Of a stretch of 64,000 nucleotides of DNA, positions 20,897-33,564 are shown piece by piece; the stretch's first letter is position 1; the number at the start of each line of letters is the position of its first letter. Source of the DNA: Cololabis saira (lineage: Eukaryota > Chordata > Actinopteri > Beloniformes > Belonidae); the NCBI RefSeq assembly GCF_033807715.1, contig NC_084592.1, positions 29,701,419 through 29,765,418 on the forward strand, written 5' to 3'. The notes below the pieces were generated by a model. That model had not been told where the DNA came from. It searched no databases and saw only the letters and a list, made by a program, of their open reading frames with translations. A program made the position numbers and the translations under genes.

Positions 20897-21598
20897 ACAC
20901 CACAAAATGAATTGGATCATACTGGGATTATAATGAACTGGATTTAACTAGAATATACGGTAACTGGATTATAATTAGACAGATTGGGACTGTATTTAAA
21001 TTTAATGTGACCTTGTGGTTAACCTGTTTCCTTTATGTTTTAAGTTGCCTGAGAACGCTTTGTCAATGTGAAATATACAAATAGAACTGAATTGAATTGA
21101 ATTGACAGACGTATTAGGAACACGACTAACTCCGTTTGTCTACAATTTTCTATGGAACGCTGAAACAGTCCAAATTAAATGAATAATTAATTAAAGCATT
21201 GAATAAATGTACAATGAAATAAATAAAATTGGAATATACAATTAAATAATTAAATGTGTCATTAAATTATTAAATTATGAATATTTCATTGTGTATATAT
21301 ATTTTAATTATTTCATTACACATGTAATTATTTCATGGTTCCTGCATTGGCCGAAGCACATCATGAACTTATTTAAACTGTCACTTCGACTCGTCAAACT
21401 CGGCAGGCGGGCTTAACAAGGATCTGGGAAGGGTTAAGACTGATTTTTGTAACTCATGGCGGCTGTACATTAATAAGGAAGGTCAATTAGCATAACCCAA
21501 ATCACATCTGTCCTTGATAATATAAGTGACATAGTAAGATACATAGTAAATACTACCTCTATGAATGTAGCCCTGCTAAAATAATGGATGTATATTAT

Positions 21599-21641
<43 letters not shown>

Positions 21642-21979
21642 TCATAAATGTTTATTGAGAATATAACAGTTTACGAATGTATAAATATGGTTATAATGCA
21701 GACCAAGTAATACAATTGTGTTAAATACAAGTTAATGCCATTTCGTTTCATGGCATATGTTCATATTTAGTGTTTTGGAGATGTATTATTTGCAAAGTAA
21801 GTGAAAGAGTGTAAGTGCAAAGTTCAGTGACTCTTCAGTTCAGTGACTCCGGCCAATCATGGAACAGCCTGAGGTGAAAAGGGCGGGAGGTGGTTGTGTG
21901 TTCACCGGGAGAGAGAGCCTAGGGGTGACATGAGTTAGCTCAGCCGTTTAAGAGAGGTTACAGAGGACGGAAGTTTGTA
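20897..21979. other. AT-rich spacer with (GT)18 at 21603-21638
   Basis: Repeated AATTAAA/TTAAT motifs at 21170-21330 and a perfect GT microsatellite. From 21860 the DNA becomes CpG-richer, with a CCAAT box (about 21854) upstream of the frame at 21980. Confidence 0.5.
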
Positions 21980-22408
21980 ATGAAAAGGAAACGGACAGTG
22001 ACTGATTATTATGAATTTATAAAGGCATTTGGTAAAAACAAGCCCATGCTAAATCGGCCTGATACAGCTTATGGACTGGGACTGTGTGCATTTAATTCAG
22101 GAGAGGAAGACAGACATGTTTATGGCATTAAGGAGAGAAGCAAAGAGCCAGTGAACTACGAAGGAACTGCGTCCCTCCTGTGTGTGTATGAGAGCTGTGG
22201 ATCGTGTTGCCACGTGGAGACCGCGAGAGTCCAGCGCCCCCTGTCGGTGACCCGCTCATTTCCCCTTCCCCCTACTGTCTGTTGGGGTCCGTGGGTACAT
22301 TGCCTGCGCGTGCATTCTTTTTGCTTGCTGAAAGTGAAGCAGCGAGTTTGTTTTAGGCCACAACGCACCCGAGCAACGACACAGGCCTGCAACAAGGGTT
22401 TTGGTTGA
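21980..22408 (+). CDS. Hypothetical 142-residue protein, unassigned
   Basis: The ATG lies in 'tttgtaATGa' and opens MKRKRTVTDYYEFIKAFG, with KNKPMLNRPDTAYGLGLC after it. The first half is charged and protein-like. The second half is rich in Ser, Cys, Pro and Arg, looks like translation of GC-rich non-coding DNA, and includes 'ccagcgccccctg', a CTCF-like core. The basic start followed by an aromatic pair loosely recalls hAT/ZMYM-type transposase amino ends ('MKRK...FF'), but the match is weak. A CCAAT box upstream and a CpG-richer leader make a transcribed first exon possible. An LTR reading is also possible: 21637 TGTAATTC to 22730 TGTTACA, with an AATAAA near 22665. I do not assign a function. 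Confidence 0.3.
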   Translation: MKRKRTVTDYYEFIKAFGKNKPMLNRPDTAYGLGLCAFNSGEEDRHVYGIKERSKEPVNYEGTASLLCVYESCGSCCHVETARVQRPLSVTRSFPLPPTVCWGPWVHCLRVHSFCLLKVKQRVCFRPQRTRATTQACNKGFG

Positions 22409-22904
22409 TTTGGTGTGTGAGGAGTGAATGTGCGTGGGTCATTTATATTAGTTATGTTTTATTTTATGCTTCAAGATATGTCAGACATAAGTGACTGAAG
22501 GTTAATGGAAATATAACTTCTGTTAAAATGTTGTTTTACTGAATCAAGTGCTTTTTCATATTTTGATTTATTATTTTGAACTTTAATAACAATATCTACC
22601 ACTAAAAAGGGCATTTAAACTCAATCTGTTTTGTGGTGTTCACTCGTGTTTCATATTTTATTTATAATAAAGGGAATATAAGAGTAAGCCAGGCCCTGCT
22701 CATATTTACACGAGGTGTTACATGAATATCACTGAAAGATCCAGTGTTATTGAACTTACGACACTAAGCATCAATATTGAGTTTGTCCAATTATCCTATC
22801 CAAAAACTTAATTTGGTTATCAACTTTAATTACAATCAACTAATTTATGAATTTCAGCAAAAAAGCAGTTAGGTGTCTTCCATCCCCCTCATCAAGACTG
22901 GTTC
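22409..22904. other. AT-rich spacer
   Basis: No feature is seen except an AATAAAG motif near 22665. Confidence 0.3.
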
Positions 22905-23462
22905 CGATTGCCAAGGGTGTGTGGGGGACCAAAATGCAGCACAACGAGTGTTCAGTTAGTGTCTTTATTAAAGTCAACCTCACAGCAGGCAATAGAGCAG
23001 AGTTCAGTCCTCAGGATCATGGTAACGCTCAGAGTGGGAGCAGAGCGAATACCAGAAACAGCTGGTGTGAGCGCTGAGTAGATCTGGAAGCTGGAACTGA
23101 AACGCCGGTCAGTCAGAGGAATCGGCAGGCAGCTCAGGGAGCAGGCAAAGAAAAACCAGAGACGCTCAGGCAGAACTGGTGGTCGGGCGACAGAAGGCTG
23201 AGATGATTACCAGGACGGGGACAGAGACAGGCGAACAGGCAGGGTCGGCAACAGGTGATCAGTCTCGGGAAAACCACTGGAAAGTCAGGCATGACACAAG
23301 GACAATCTGGCAGTGACTGGCTGGGAGTGGAGTGCTTAACTAGAAGCCAGGGCTGATTGCAGATGCAGAGCAGGTGTGGAAGGAGGGAGAAACTATAGTG
23401 ACATGGAGGCGGAGCTGGCAGGTGAGTGAGGGACGTATGGAGCTGGAGTGGATGTGACAGCA
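22905..23462 (-). repeat. Retroelement-like dispersed repeat, minus strand
   Basis: The left end 'gtgtgggggaccaaaatgca' is shared with 61363-61385. On the minus strand it reads 'aataaagacac...gcattttggtcccc', that is, a polyadenylation signal followed by the 3' end of a unit. The right part is purine-rich ('ggagaaactatagtgacatg', 'ggcggagctggcaggtga'). The minus-strand frame at 23134-23472 is rich in Cys, Pro and Leu and is not a known domain. I take the unit to be an LTR-type or other retroelement of unknown class. Confidence 0.45.
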
Positions 23463-25640
23463 ATAAGTACATTAATTTATGTCTAAGAAATAATTAAAAA
23501 TTCTACTATGAGGATTCTTTTGGAGTAGATTTTTTTGGAATGAGAGAAATTTCACTTCCAAATTGACATTGTTTCGAAACGGTAAATTAGTCAGTTGTAA
23601 ATTCTACGCATTAACAACAGATGAGGAATTTCACATGTGATCAAAGTGTATCTATAGTCAGCATTGATTTAAAAAGTTTAAGAAAATATGGCATTTACCA
23701 TTTAGGAATTAGAGACATTTTAAGCAAAGTGCATCACCTGTTTTCTGCCTTTTGTTGGGGCACCTGGCACTCAGGAGGAAGAGCATGTCTACTAATGGGA
23801 GAGTCAATCATCTGATTACTGGCTGACACATTAAAGTATTCTTGGACAGAACACTGAATAGCGCATTTCCCCCAAAATGTTCATTGGCCTTAAGAACTTT
23901 AAACACAAAGATGTCTGCATTTGTGTGTGTGTAAATGTTTGAATGTGGACTGTACCCTAAGTTGTAAATGGTGGTAAATGGATGTTGTTAACTGTTGTTT
24001 AGAGTAGTGAATTAATTACTCTTTGACATCAATGGCAAAGTAAAACTTTGACATCCGTCCACATTTAAACATAAAGGAATTATTTGAAAGGGGACCCAAG
24101 ATTTAATCCTAGACTTTAGCATTTGAAAACAAACATGTTACACAGTGAAGCAGAAACACACAGAAACAACTTTCATGTGCATTACAATGAGCAAAGTTTC
24201 TTATTTTTTTGTGGCTCCTTGCAGATGAATACTGTCCCAGTTTGGCATTGTGTTACCTCTCACACAGGGCACTGCGGATGGGTTAGGAATGGGCTAGGGC
24301 ACGCTCTGGCTGTCTCTGAGAAATTAAAATGTCAGACCATGCTGCTGAGTCTGTGACCTCTTGACTGTGTATGCAAATTGTGTGAGCGTTGACAGTGAAG
24401 AAGGCGTCCACCTCCTTGGAGGAAATAAAGCTGTTATACCCTTCAGGTAGTGAAATGCAGGATTAACTTCTGCTTGGGCTTTTTAACGTGATAAGCAATC
24501 TTAACACTGGAGCAGTATAAATTGCTTCAGGCGTGCGTTGTACTTTGTTTTTTCCTTATTATGATTATTTGTTTCATGTTCAGCTTCAAGTGGTTCATAA
24601 GGAGTAAGTTGCAAGGTTTTATCTCGACACTGATCAAACATCACATGGTTAGTAATGGTAAGATGCTTGAATCTCCCTGGAAACATCAGAATGTTTTGCC
24701 CTCTTTTAAAAACTACTGTAACCCTTTTCATGTATTTGTATTCCATCTGTAATAATTTCGTTTTTTAATCTTGGGAGAAAGATTTCCGAGACCAAAAAAG
24801 GCGTTATGGGGCTTTTCATAAATTTCAGCGTAATCCACAGAGACCACAATAACGTTTGTGTTTTCATTAAGATCAGGATATTCTTTGAAAAATGCTATAT
24901 GCTTCTTGATCTGAGAGTTAAGCATTTGGCCAAAAAGAGATGGGGGGGGGGGGGGAAATCAATATGCTGGACTAAGCCATTGATCTCCAAATAAAGATAG
25001 TCAATAGTACTTTAGGTTGAGATCTCAGCTCTCTTTGTGCGTTTCAATGGATTTTCCTGGTTTTGCTCTTTTTTTCTCAGTTCGTTGAGCCATTCATTGG
25101 TTAATAAACCTGCTTTGTGTCACTTCACAGGACAGCTGTCACTCTCCTATTTTGCACATCAGTCTGCATCAGGGGAGAGGAAAAGGGGAGTTGGATCGAT
25201 TGACGTTAATTATGCGGATGCAACAAGGGTTGGTGCACATTGCCGTGGTCCTCCTCTAAAGGAGTCAATAAAGGTCAGGCAATTAGTTTTTCCCCATCTA
25301 TTTTTGCCTTTTTTTATTCCAGGAATTCAATAATGTCACTCTGGAGAAGAAAACTGCATCTGCATGTCCAGACTAATTATCTCAGCTTAACGTCACACAT
25401 TCACTGTGGCATTCACTATGGACAAGAACAGTGATTGTGTTTCTGTCATCGTTACAGCCACTGCATTCACACTTACTGTAGCTGGTTAAGAGTGTTTTTG
25501 TAACTTGTTTATTAACCTAATTATCCATAAAATGTCATTCAGTCCAGCTCTAAAAGGAAGTGGTAAGGAATTTTCTTTCACTGTCACAGTTGCATTGCTG
25601 GGTACTTGCTTGATCCTAAACAAATTTACTTTTCAACATC
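23463..25640. other. Unique non-coding DNA; candidate conserved blocks
   Basis: No repeat signature is visible. The stretches 24330-24520 (with the octamer-like ATGCAAAT at 24371) and 25060-25330 have even composition and could be conserved regulatory DNA. The frame at 25037-25333 has no recognisable domain. A run of 12 or more G lies near 24942. Confidence 0.3.
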
Positions 25641-25644
25641 TATA

Positions 25645-27314
25645 GGGGAGAACGGGGTAAGTTGAACCACAGGGTAAATTGAACCACCCCCCTTATCTAA
25701 AAAACTACACACATGAGTTGTCATGTGACCTTAAAATCAGGACACACCCATCATTTCAGCCTGGCTGTGAAGGTGAGAGACACATGAACAAAGTGGTAAG
25801 CACATTTTTACTCAAAAAAGTGTTTTTTGGTGCTCAAAGTAAAATTCTTACTTTTATGGTATAATGATTGTTATGTTAAAGCAAATGCACCCAGGTCTAA
25901 AGTTATCATGCATGTTGGTGATATTCCAATGTATAAAACCCACATGAATCATTTAGCTAAACATTAGCCTGTAGCATGCAGCTAGCCATGTTTTGTCAAA
26001 AAGTAGCCATGGGGTAAGTTGAACCAAAGCCTTGGGGTAAATTGGGCCAGTGGTTCAACTGGGAAAATGGCTTAGCAGGTAGGCTGTATAGGAAAAACAA
26101 TTGTGTATGTTAGGCAAGTCTACCTGATCTTGTGCATCTAACTAGGCTACTTTATTTTAATCTAATTAAATATGTTATTTTAGGTAACGATTGGTTCAGT
26201 GCATTTCTAGCACGCCACCATCTTTCCTGCCGTATTCCGGAAGCAACTTCTCTTGGAAGATCTACAGCTTTTAACAGAACTACTGTTGGGGAATTCTTTG
26301 ACAATCTGGCCAATGTGATGGACAGGTACAGTAAATGAACTCTCTAGAACTATAATGGATGACTACACAATAATGATGTTTAGTTTACCTAATGTTTACC
26401 GGTATGTATTATTCTGATTTGTCTTGTATGTCTTGTCTCTCTTGCAGGTATAAGTTTCCTCCAAACATTATCTATAATGTAGATGAAACAGGTGTCACAC
26501 CAGTACAGACTCCGAAGCAAGTCATCACAGAGAGCTAAATGCTGAGCTATTTGTTTTTTGCACTTTTGAATTTGGTTACAAAGAACCAAGGATTTATTGC
26601 CATTGTTTGAAATGATAGTCTACCTGTATTTTTGTTTTTAGTGTACATTGCACTGTTTTATATAAAAAAAAGGGGGGGGGGGGGATTGGGAACATGGAAC
26701 CAAGTAGACAAAATTATAAGATATTGGCTACATGCATTTTCGTTTTAGTTTGTTCTTCAGAAAGCTACCTCATTCTCTGAATGCATGGGGGAACAGTAAT
26801 TGTGACACTGTAGCCTACTGTATGTAGCACTTTTTTGTTTGAATTTGAAATTGTGCCACTTGAATAATAAAATGTTTTAAAAATAAACGTCATTGTTTTG
26901 TACTGTTTAATCTGGCCTATTTTATATGGCTAAATGATGCCTCTATGAAATGCTATGCCTATTTCAGCTAACATGTATTAGTAAACTATGTTTGATGAAT
27001 TAATCAATTATATTAATAAACTATACTCTGGATTTAGCTTGGGAAATAAAATAGTCCAACTGACCCTATAGGTTCAACTTACCCCATTACATGGTTCAAC
27101 TTACCCCGTGCTTGGGGCAAGTTGAACCACTTGGAAACTTTTTTTTGAGAACCTATATTTTCACAACCCTTTGTTATAAATGCACAATTATTGTTTCAAC
27201 TGAAAGAAGACATCCTGAAATATCTGTAGATGTATTGATTTGACTTCTATCTCATTTTGCCTTGCCTTGAGGACAGCAGAAGTAAAAAGTGGTTCAACTT
27301 ACCCCGTTCTCCCC
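25645..27314 (+). mobile_element. pogo-like (Tc1/mariner) DNA transposon, internally deleted
   Basis: The terminal inverted repeats are perfect over 26 bp (25645-25670 and 27289-27314) and are flanked by TA on both sides. The core of the repeat, GGGGTAAGTTGAACC, recurs in subterminal positions: about 25674-25687, 26011-26025 and 26035-26049 on the left, and 27071-27085, 27093-27107 and 27114-27128 on the right. Inside is a two-exon remnant of a DDE_1 transposase (26184-26325 and 26448-26538). At 1.67 kb it is shorter than an intact pogo element, so most of the gene has been lost. The intact ends suggest it could once have been moved by a full-length relative. Confidence 0.9.
26184..26538 (+). 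pseudogene. pogo/Jerky-type transposase, two remnant exons
   Basis: Exon one, 26184-26325, follows 'attttag' and translates GNDWFSAFLARHHLSCRIPE followed by ATSLGRSTAFNRTTVGEFF, the end of a CENP-B-type helix-turn-helix and the linker. It ends at 'gacag|gtacag'. Exon two begins at 26448 after 'cttgcag' and reads in phase YKFPPNIIYNVDETGVTPVQ. DET is the first catalytic Asp region of the DDE_1 nuclease. A TAA at 26536 then ends the frame. The other catalytic residues are gone, so the enzyme is dead. The splice sites are canonical and phase-compatible, which supports a real former intron of about 120 bp. Confidence 0.85.
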
Positions 27315-27316
27315 TA

Positions 27317-28094
27317 CATCCCAAAAGTTACAAGGTTGAAAAGTAACTCAAAAAGTAACTCAAAAAATAAAAAGCATACATTTATTCTACTCATTTCATC
27401 TTGTTCTAAGTAAGATGGAGACTGGAATCTATTTAAGATCTTTGTATTACATACTCTATGGAAAATGATTTCTGTCTGAGGGTCACCAAACACGTCATTC
27501 TAAGTGGAAAGCAGCTCATTTTTATTGTGATTATGTGTTAGACTTGGCCAGCTAAGAATGTCTCACCTCATTACCCTGTAAAGTTCTTTGACTTCTGTGC
27601 TGTTCTGCTGAACAATGAGATGCCATCCATTGACTTTAGATGTTTTTAACTGAATCTAAGTACACTGAATGCCCCATTGAACCTCTGGATTAATTCTATT
27701 CTAATCATGTTGAAGTCATTGATGGCCTGTGTATCACTTATGCTGGCAACAAGATTTCCCAAAACCTCCCCAGTAGATCCCTGGAAAGCCTTTGATGTTC
27801 TGGCCATGAAGTTTGTTTCCTGTTACACCTATACACATCTGGAGACATTCTTCTTGCATCTGTTGGGGGTTGCACTGTTCTAATACAACTGCCTCAAATT
27901 AATTTGCCATTGACAGACTCGGTGATCCAATTAGGTACTTTTGAACAGGAAAAAAATCCAAAAAGATATAGGACAGTGGATCCTGAGGACCAGGGTTGAA
28001 CAGTGTGTCAAGCAGTTAATGGTTTACCTTCACAATAGCTGCAACAACAAATCAAAAGTATTTGATAAAATAAGTGATACAAAGTATTTCTAAA
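27317..28094. other. Unique non-coding DNA
   Basis: No repeat or gene signature; 27580-27900 has the even texture of possible conserved non-coding sequence. The frame at 27677-27883 shows no domain. Confidence 0.3.
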
Positions 28095-28770
28095 AACGCT
28101 GTCCGTTATTAAACTACGTGAAAGTGTCTGTACCTACAAGTTCCTTGGGACCTACACCTTGGGGAACCTTTCCCAGACTACCAACACTTTCTGCCTGAAT
28201 AAGAAGGCACCACCACCCCTCTTCTGGAGGACATCAAAGAAAAGCCACCTCACTTATTCCTTCTTAAACTCCCAGGGGTGTGCTATTGTGAGAATCCTGA
28301 CCAACTGTAAAGTCAGGCAGAGGACCTGCTTTGTCTCTTAAGTCTCCTCAGAAGGTGGGGGGGCACCCATTTCATCCCAGGAAGTCCTCATCCTGCTATT
28401 GAGGACATCCAGATGAAGGGTCTGAAGGACCTCTCTGACCCAGATAAGAGACTTTTGTCCTGCTGCCCTCTGGGAGGTGCTTCAGGAAAGTCCTATCCTA
28501 GATCAGCAGAATCAACTGCTTTTCCCCCACCGCTGTCTCCCTGCTGAACTCTAGTGTCTATACGTAGCAGCCCCCTTCACACCATAGCGACCCACCCGGG
28601 ACAGAATTATACAATTGCTATTTTGATTCATACTGTAACCCATTATGGCTGTTAACGCTGTGCTTGTAATCCATCCTTGTAATACATGAACTGTACATCT
28701 GTACAGTTCAAGTTTATTATTATGACTGTACATCCACTTCCACACTGAACACACTAATAGTTACTGTTCA
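28095..28770 (+). mobile_element. CR1/Rex1-like LINE 3' part
   Basis: The plus strand carries decayed LINE text: 'TYKFLGTYTLGNLSQTTNT' at the start, 'GCAIVRILTNCKVRQRTC' in the frame ending at 28341, and then 'ctgctgccctctgggagg' and 'cttcaggaaagtcctatcc', which match the LPSGRRYR-type carboxy end of this family. Several stops and shifts break the frame. The 3' end lies near 28770. Confidence 0.6.
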
Positions 28771-31700
28771 TAATATTTTTAATACTGTTCCTTTTCTTCA
28801 TATTTTGTGCACTAGTAATATCCTAGCTTCTATGTTTTGCGCATTTTGGTAACTGTTCGGCAGTCCATTGCTTTACAGTCTACACGTAAAGGTCAAGTCC
28901 CACAGGCCTACTTTGAAACATCAGCACTGCTCCAGCCGCTGTGAATCACAGCCATTCCAGTCAGTGAGCATCATCTCACCAGAGGGGCCATTACTTTTAA
29001 AAAGAATGTAAGAAAAAAATGTAATTGAGTTCCAATTGAATACATTTTAAGAATTAAAAATAAATAATCTATGAAATGACAAAAAAGGAATAAAATGAGA
29101 TACATTTAATCATAAATCTAATTAAATATTTTTTGAAAAGGATTTTGCAAATCTGAAATTAATCATTAGTTCAAGCCTCATTCCCTATCGAGTGACAAGC
29201 TGTTTATTGCATTTTTTTGTTTCCTTTTTTTGGGATGTTAAAAAGGTTTTTTTTTTACATTAAAAAAAATTCAAGTCTGAAATAAAAGTAGCTACTTCTC
29301 GTATTTCAGGCTAGCTGCAAACTAAGGTCTGACCAAAATGCTTTATCTTACTTTGTAATGAGTTTTTCAATGACCTTATGATTAAAGTTCCCACATTCCA
29401 TCTCAAACCTGTCTGTTCTCCATAGAGAGCATGTTCAGTTCCTTTCAACAAGCTATTCTAACCTTGTGACATTGTATTTCTGGGATGGATCTTAATTCTC
29501 ATGAGGGCGGAAAAGCTCCTTTCATCCTACGATGTGATCATAGGGGTTGTGATGAGTATTTTCCGCAGTTACAGTCTCTGAGAATGTCTCCTGAAATCTG
29601 CTTAAGAGAGCTATGACTCTGAAAAACTGTATAAGAAACTAAATGGAAAATAGCGTCATGTCCTAAAAAAGAATATTCTCATTAGCCAAAAAAAAAAAAA
29701 AAAGGTACCACATATCTAATGTAAGAAAACATACCTTCTTGCCCATCTAACCAGGACATAATAAAAAAGGAAAAAAGTCACACCCCTTTTCATTTTTAGG
29801 GTTAGATTTGGTATATACGACCCTTGATAAGCAACAACAAATCACATACTGTCGGTATTTTTGTTTTGCTATGGGTACATGGACAACAATAACTTAAATA
29901 TTTTCCCTTAATCTTGATAAACCAGTATTTGAACATAAGTGTTTGCATGAGTTTCTTCAAAAATATTTGTTATATTCTGGGTTTACATGTTAAAGATCCA
30001 AGTTAAATCAATGAGAAATCCGTTATGTCTCTACTTCTTGGACTCCTCGTTGAAATTCTCACTGCTAATTAACACTCACAGACATTTCAAAGTCTCCTAA
30101 ACTTCAGTTTGAATGTTTGCCAGCTTTGTCGTAAATACACACTCCTGTGAGCGTTTCTTGGCTGGCATACAAAAGTCAGAATAACTCAGCATAACACCTG
30201 TTCCAGCGTCTCCTCCAGAATTTTATGCACCATTTGCCGCATAATGATATGACATACCATTGTGAATGTTTTGTTCCCGATATAGCAACATTTTCAAGGG
30301 AAGCTTCTTATTTTTGTGCTACTTATATTTTTCTTAACCACTTGTTTCTCTCAAATATTTCATAACTGTGGAGGTTTGTGGAGACTGCTTGGTGGCACAA
30401 AATGCCAGGAAAATTCTAGCAGGACACTACTTTGCAATCAAGATATTTACATGTATTTATCATGCAATTAAGACTAACATACTCCATTACATGGTAGTTT
30501 TTTGGTTAGAGAATTGCATTGAATTAATCAATACTGGAGCATTGTTGTCCATGTAAACACAATTACCATAACCAAGAAAATAAAAGTTTAGGAGATTGTA
30601 ACAGTAACAAGATGTAAATCTGTTTTACCCCCTCCTTCTCAACTGAGGTAGATTTTCTCAGCAAAAGAAAAAAAATCTTTTCACATCTTCCTATATTCTT
30701 AAAAGACCTATCAATAATTGGGTCGCTGGAGTTTCAGCTTAATTTTTGATTCACACTAAAAGATAAGTAGACCTAATATGCATTAGTATGGCACAAGTAG
30801 GTCATGAGACTTATTTTACCTTTTTTTTCTTTTTAAAGTCAATCATGAGCTGGGAAAACAAAACGTACTATTTGCTTAACAAGAGTTTCCCAGGCTTTGG
30901 ACTTTAGTTCTTATAACAAGGTTTGGCAGAATGACCGATTAGAAGTTTCCATCACCCCAAGACCGCGCCTCTCTCTCTGTCTCTGAGTCTTCTCTTTCCT
31001 CGGCCTCTCCATCTTTCTCATTTTCCCCGTGTGCAGGCTGTAAATAGAATCTGTCTCCATCATCAGCTGCAAAATTAAATGTACTCACCCTGGCTTCAGT
31101 TTGTCTTTTGCTTGGCATAAAAAAAACCTGTTCTCTCTGCAGAGCCATGTGGAATTCATTATGTAAGGAATTGTGTGTCGGGTGTGATGTTGTCTTTCGT
31201 TCTTAATTTAATTTTAATTGTATTTTTTTAACTGTTATTTGACACTCCAAATCTGTTTTATTAATGTTTTGTGCTGGTGCCGTCACATTTCATTTTAAAT
31301 TCACAGTTTTTGTTTGTTCAAGGATACAAATAAAGAGAACTCATAACATTTTGAAATATTGCCACAAACAAATTCCTTTTATTTGCATCCACTGCAACAA
31401 GAAATTCATTTTGTTTGAAATTCTTAGAATCAAAAATACAAAATAAATACAACCAGCACACAGTACACTCAACATTTAACTAGTTTTGTCTTATCCTTTA
31501 TTTTTATGATTTAAGTGCACTTATTTCAGAACAAATGGCAATATTGACAATCCCATGTTATTGAAAATAAAAAAAAAACTTATGCAGAAAAAGAAATGCA
31601 AATATGTGCAAGAACTGGAAGAAAACCAAATGTCTATTAGGAGTGCGGATTAATACAGACATTATTCTTTTTCTCTGCATACATATTAATGGTTAATACC

Positions 31701-31789
31701 AAGTAGGTAAAAACCTAAAGCATATATATGCATTTTAATATATAATCAATTTAATACATAACATATATAATAATACAAAAATAAATAAA

Positions 31790-31870
<81 letters not shown>

Positions 31871-32055
31871 TTTTTTTAATAATTAATATAAACATATGTG
31901 GGGAAGGTCAGGGGGGGTGAGTGATAGCATCTGCTGCTGGTCTGAAATGAGAAAAACGCAGGGAAATGCACACAAGCCTTTGAAATGTATAAGAGAGAAA
32001 AAAAAACAGACAGACACTAGAACTGGCAGAGACACAAACAGCAACCATTTCAGGG
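28771..32055. other. Unique AT-rich DNA with (TA)n at 31790-31866
   Basis: No gene is supported. The stretch 29320-29620 and the pyrimidine-rich part 30960-31150 have non-repetitive texture and could hold regulatory DNA. Poly-A runs are seen at 29690-29704. The (TA)n tract is about 75 bp. Frames here (30368-30556, 30939-31148, 31264-31446) carry no recognisable domains. Confidence 0.35.
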
Positions 32056-33474
32056 GCCTCATGTACAAAGAGTGCGTGGATTTCAATGGGAATCCGTGCG
32101 TGGAATTCTTGCGTACGAAAAAAAAAATTCAGATTCTCAAAACTGTTTCTTTGAACATCACAATCAACGTGGATTTGAGCGGGAGCACAACACTCTGCCC
32201 TGTCTCCTCCCTCATGTAGATATATTTGAATATGATAATGAGGATAATTATCCATTAAAAACAGCTCATCCTAACAAGGAAAACAAATTTAAAAAAAACA
32301 TCGGCTGTGAGCTGGAGACAGTCCTGTCAAAGTTGAGGCCTGGAAAAAAAAAAAATATTTGGGGGCATTTCTTCTGATTTAAGCTGCATTGCATTATGGG
32401 TATTGTTCTCTGCCTTGTGTTGCGTTTCGTGAAGAGTTATGGGTTTATTATGATCGTGAGGGTTTGTGAATGTTTATGGGCAGCGTTAGTGCATCATTAC
32501 ACTCTCTACACTTGTATTTTAAGAACCGACACCAGAACTTAAGTTGGTGGGATGAAAAACGGCTCCTCGTTCCGCTTTATTGTCATGTGTATTATTTACT
32601 GAAGGATTAAGCCCAATGTAGGATACATGTTTATTGAGTCCTACACATTGTGGATGTCCGTGGTCACCTCTACAACTTATTTTTAAAACATGAAGCAACA
32701 CGATCTGATTCCTCCGCTGCAGAAAGACAAGTTGTGCCAATGGGATTATGGAGGGGCAAACGTGAGAAATAAAGAGCAAAGTTGCTGTAACTCGGAGTGT
32801 TGGAGCCGCAGGAGGAGTCCCAGACTTAGTCCCAGACTCCATCACCGGACAAACACATTCTGGAGTCCTGCAGCACCTGCAACTGACTCGATATTAGTCT
32901 CTGAAAGTTGCCTAAACATTCAATAAAAACTTCATTCATTCATTTCTGAGTCACATCAGTTCGTACCAACCAACCTTTCCGTGACATCTTAGTTTTCTTT
33001 TAAAAGACAACTTTACAGAACCATTTTTTTGCTGCAAAATGTATTTTAATGGTTTTCTGTTCAGACACAGTTATGGGATGTTTAGGATCGGGCTTTTATC
33101 TTGAGTAGTCGTCCCATACGGTCGTCATGGCGACTGAGAGATGTTCGACCTGTCACCAGCTCCAGCTGGATGCATCATGTTGGTCCGAACCGGAACAGCT
33201 GGTCCAGTTCAGGGCAGCGATCCAGAAGGATCCTCTTGGTGACCTAAACCAGCTGATTGTTGGACCACCGTCATGTGAACTCTGAACTCTTATGAATGTT
33301 TATGAACACTTGTGAATTCGACTTTAAAGCTGGCTCAATCCTCAGCCTGAGATCAGCTTCGAAGGCCTCTTAAAATGGCCGCTTTGAAAGGACTTCAAAG
33401 CCCAGCAAGCTTTGGAGGTGTGAAATAAGGTGGCGCCTGAAGCGGCGCGCGTCCGATCACTGGCCAGGCGCTGA

Positions 33475-33482
33475 TGACGTCA
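33475..33482. promoter_or_regulatory. CRE-like TGACGTCA in LTR copy A
   Basis: A perfect palindromic cAMP-response element core. It is matched at the equivalent place in copies B and C. Confidence 0.6.
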
Positions 33483-33564
33483 CCGCACCTCGGCGAACAA
33501 AAACTCTGCGCTCCCCCTCAGCTCGCGCTCTCTTTCCCGGCCCAGCGGGCAGGATAGACCTATC

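Noticed and set aside
25037..25333. 98-codon frame as a possible exon
   Set aside because: No recognisable domain, no good splice context and low-complexity ends; left as possible conserved non-coding DNA.
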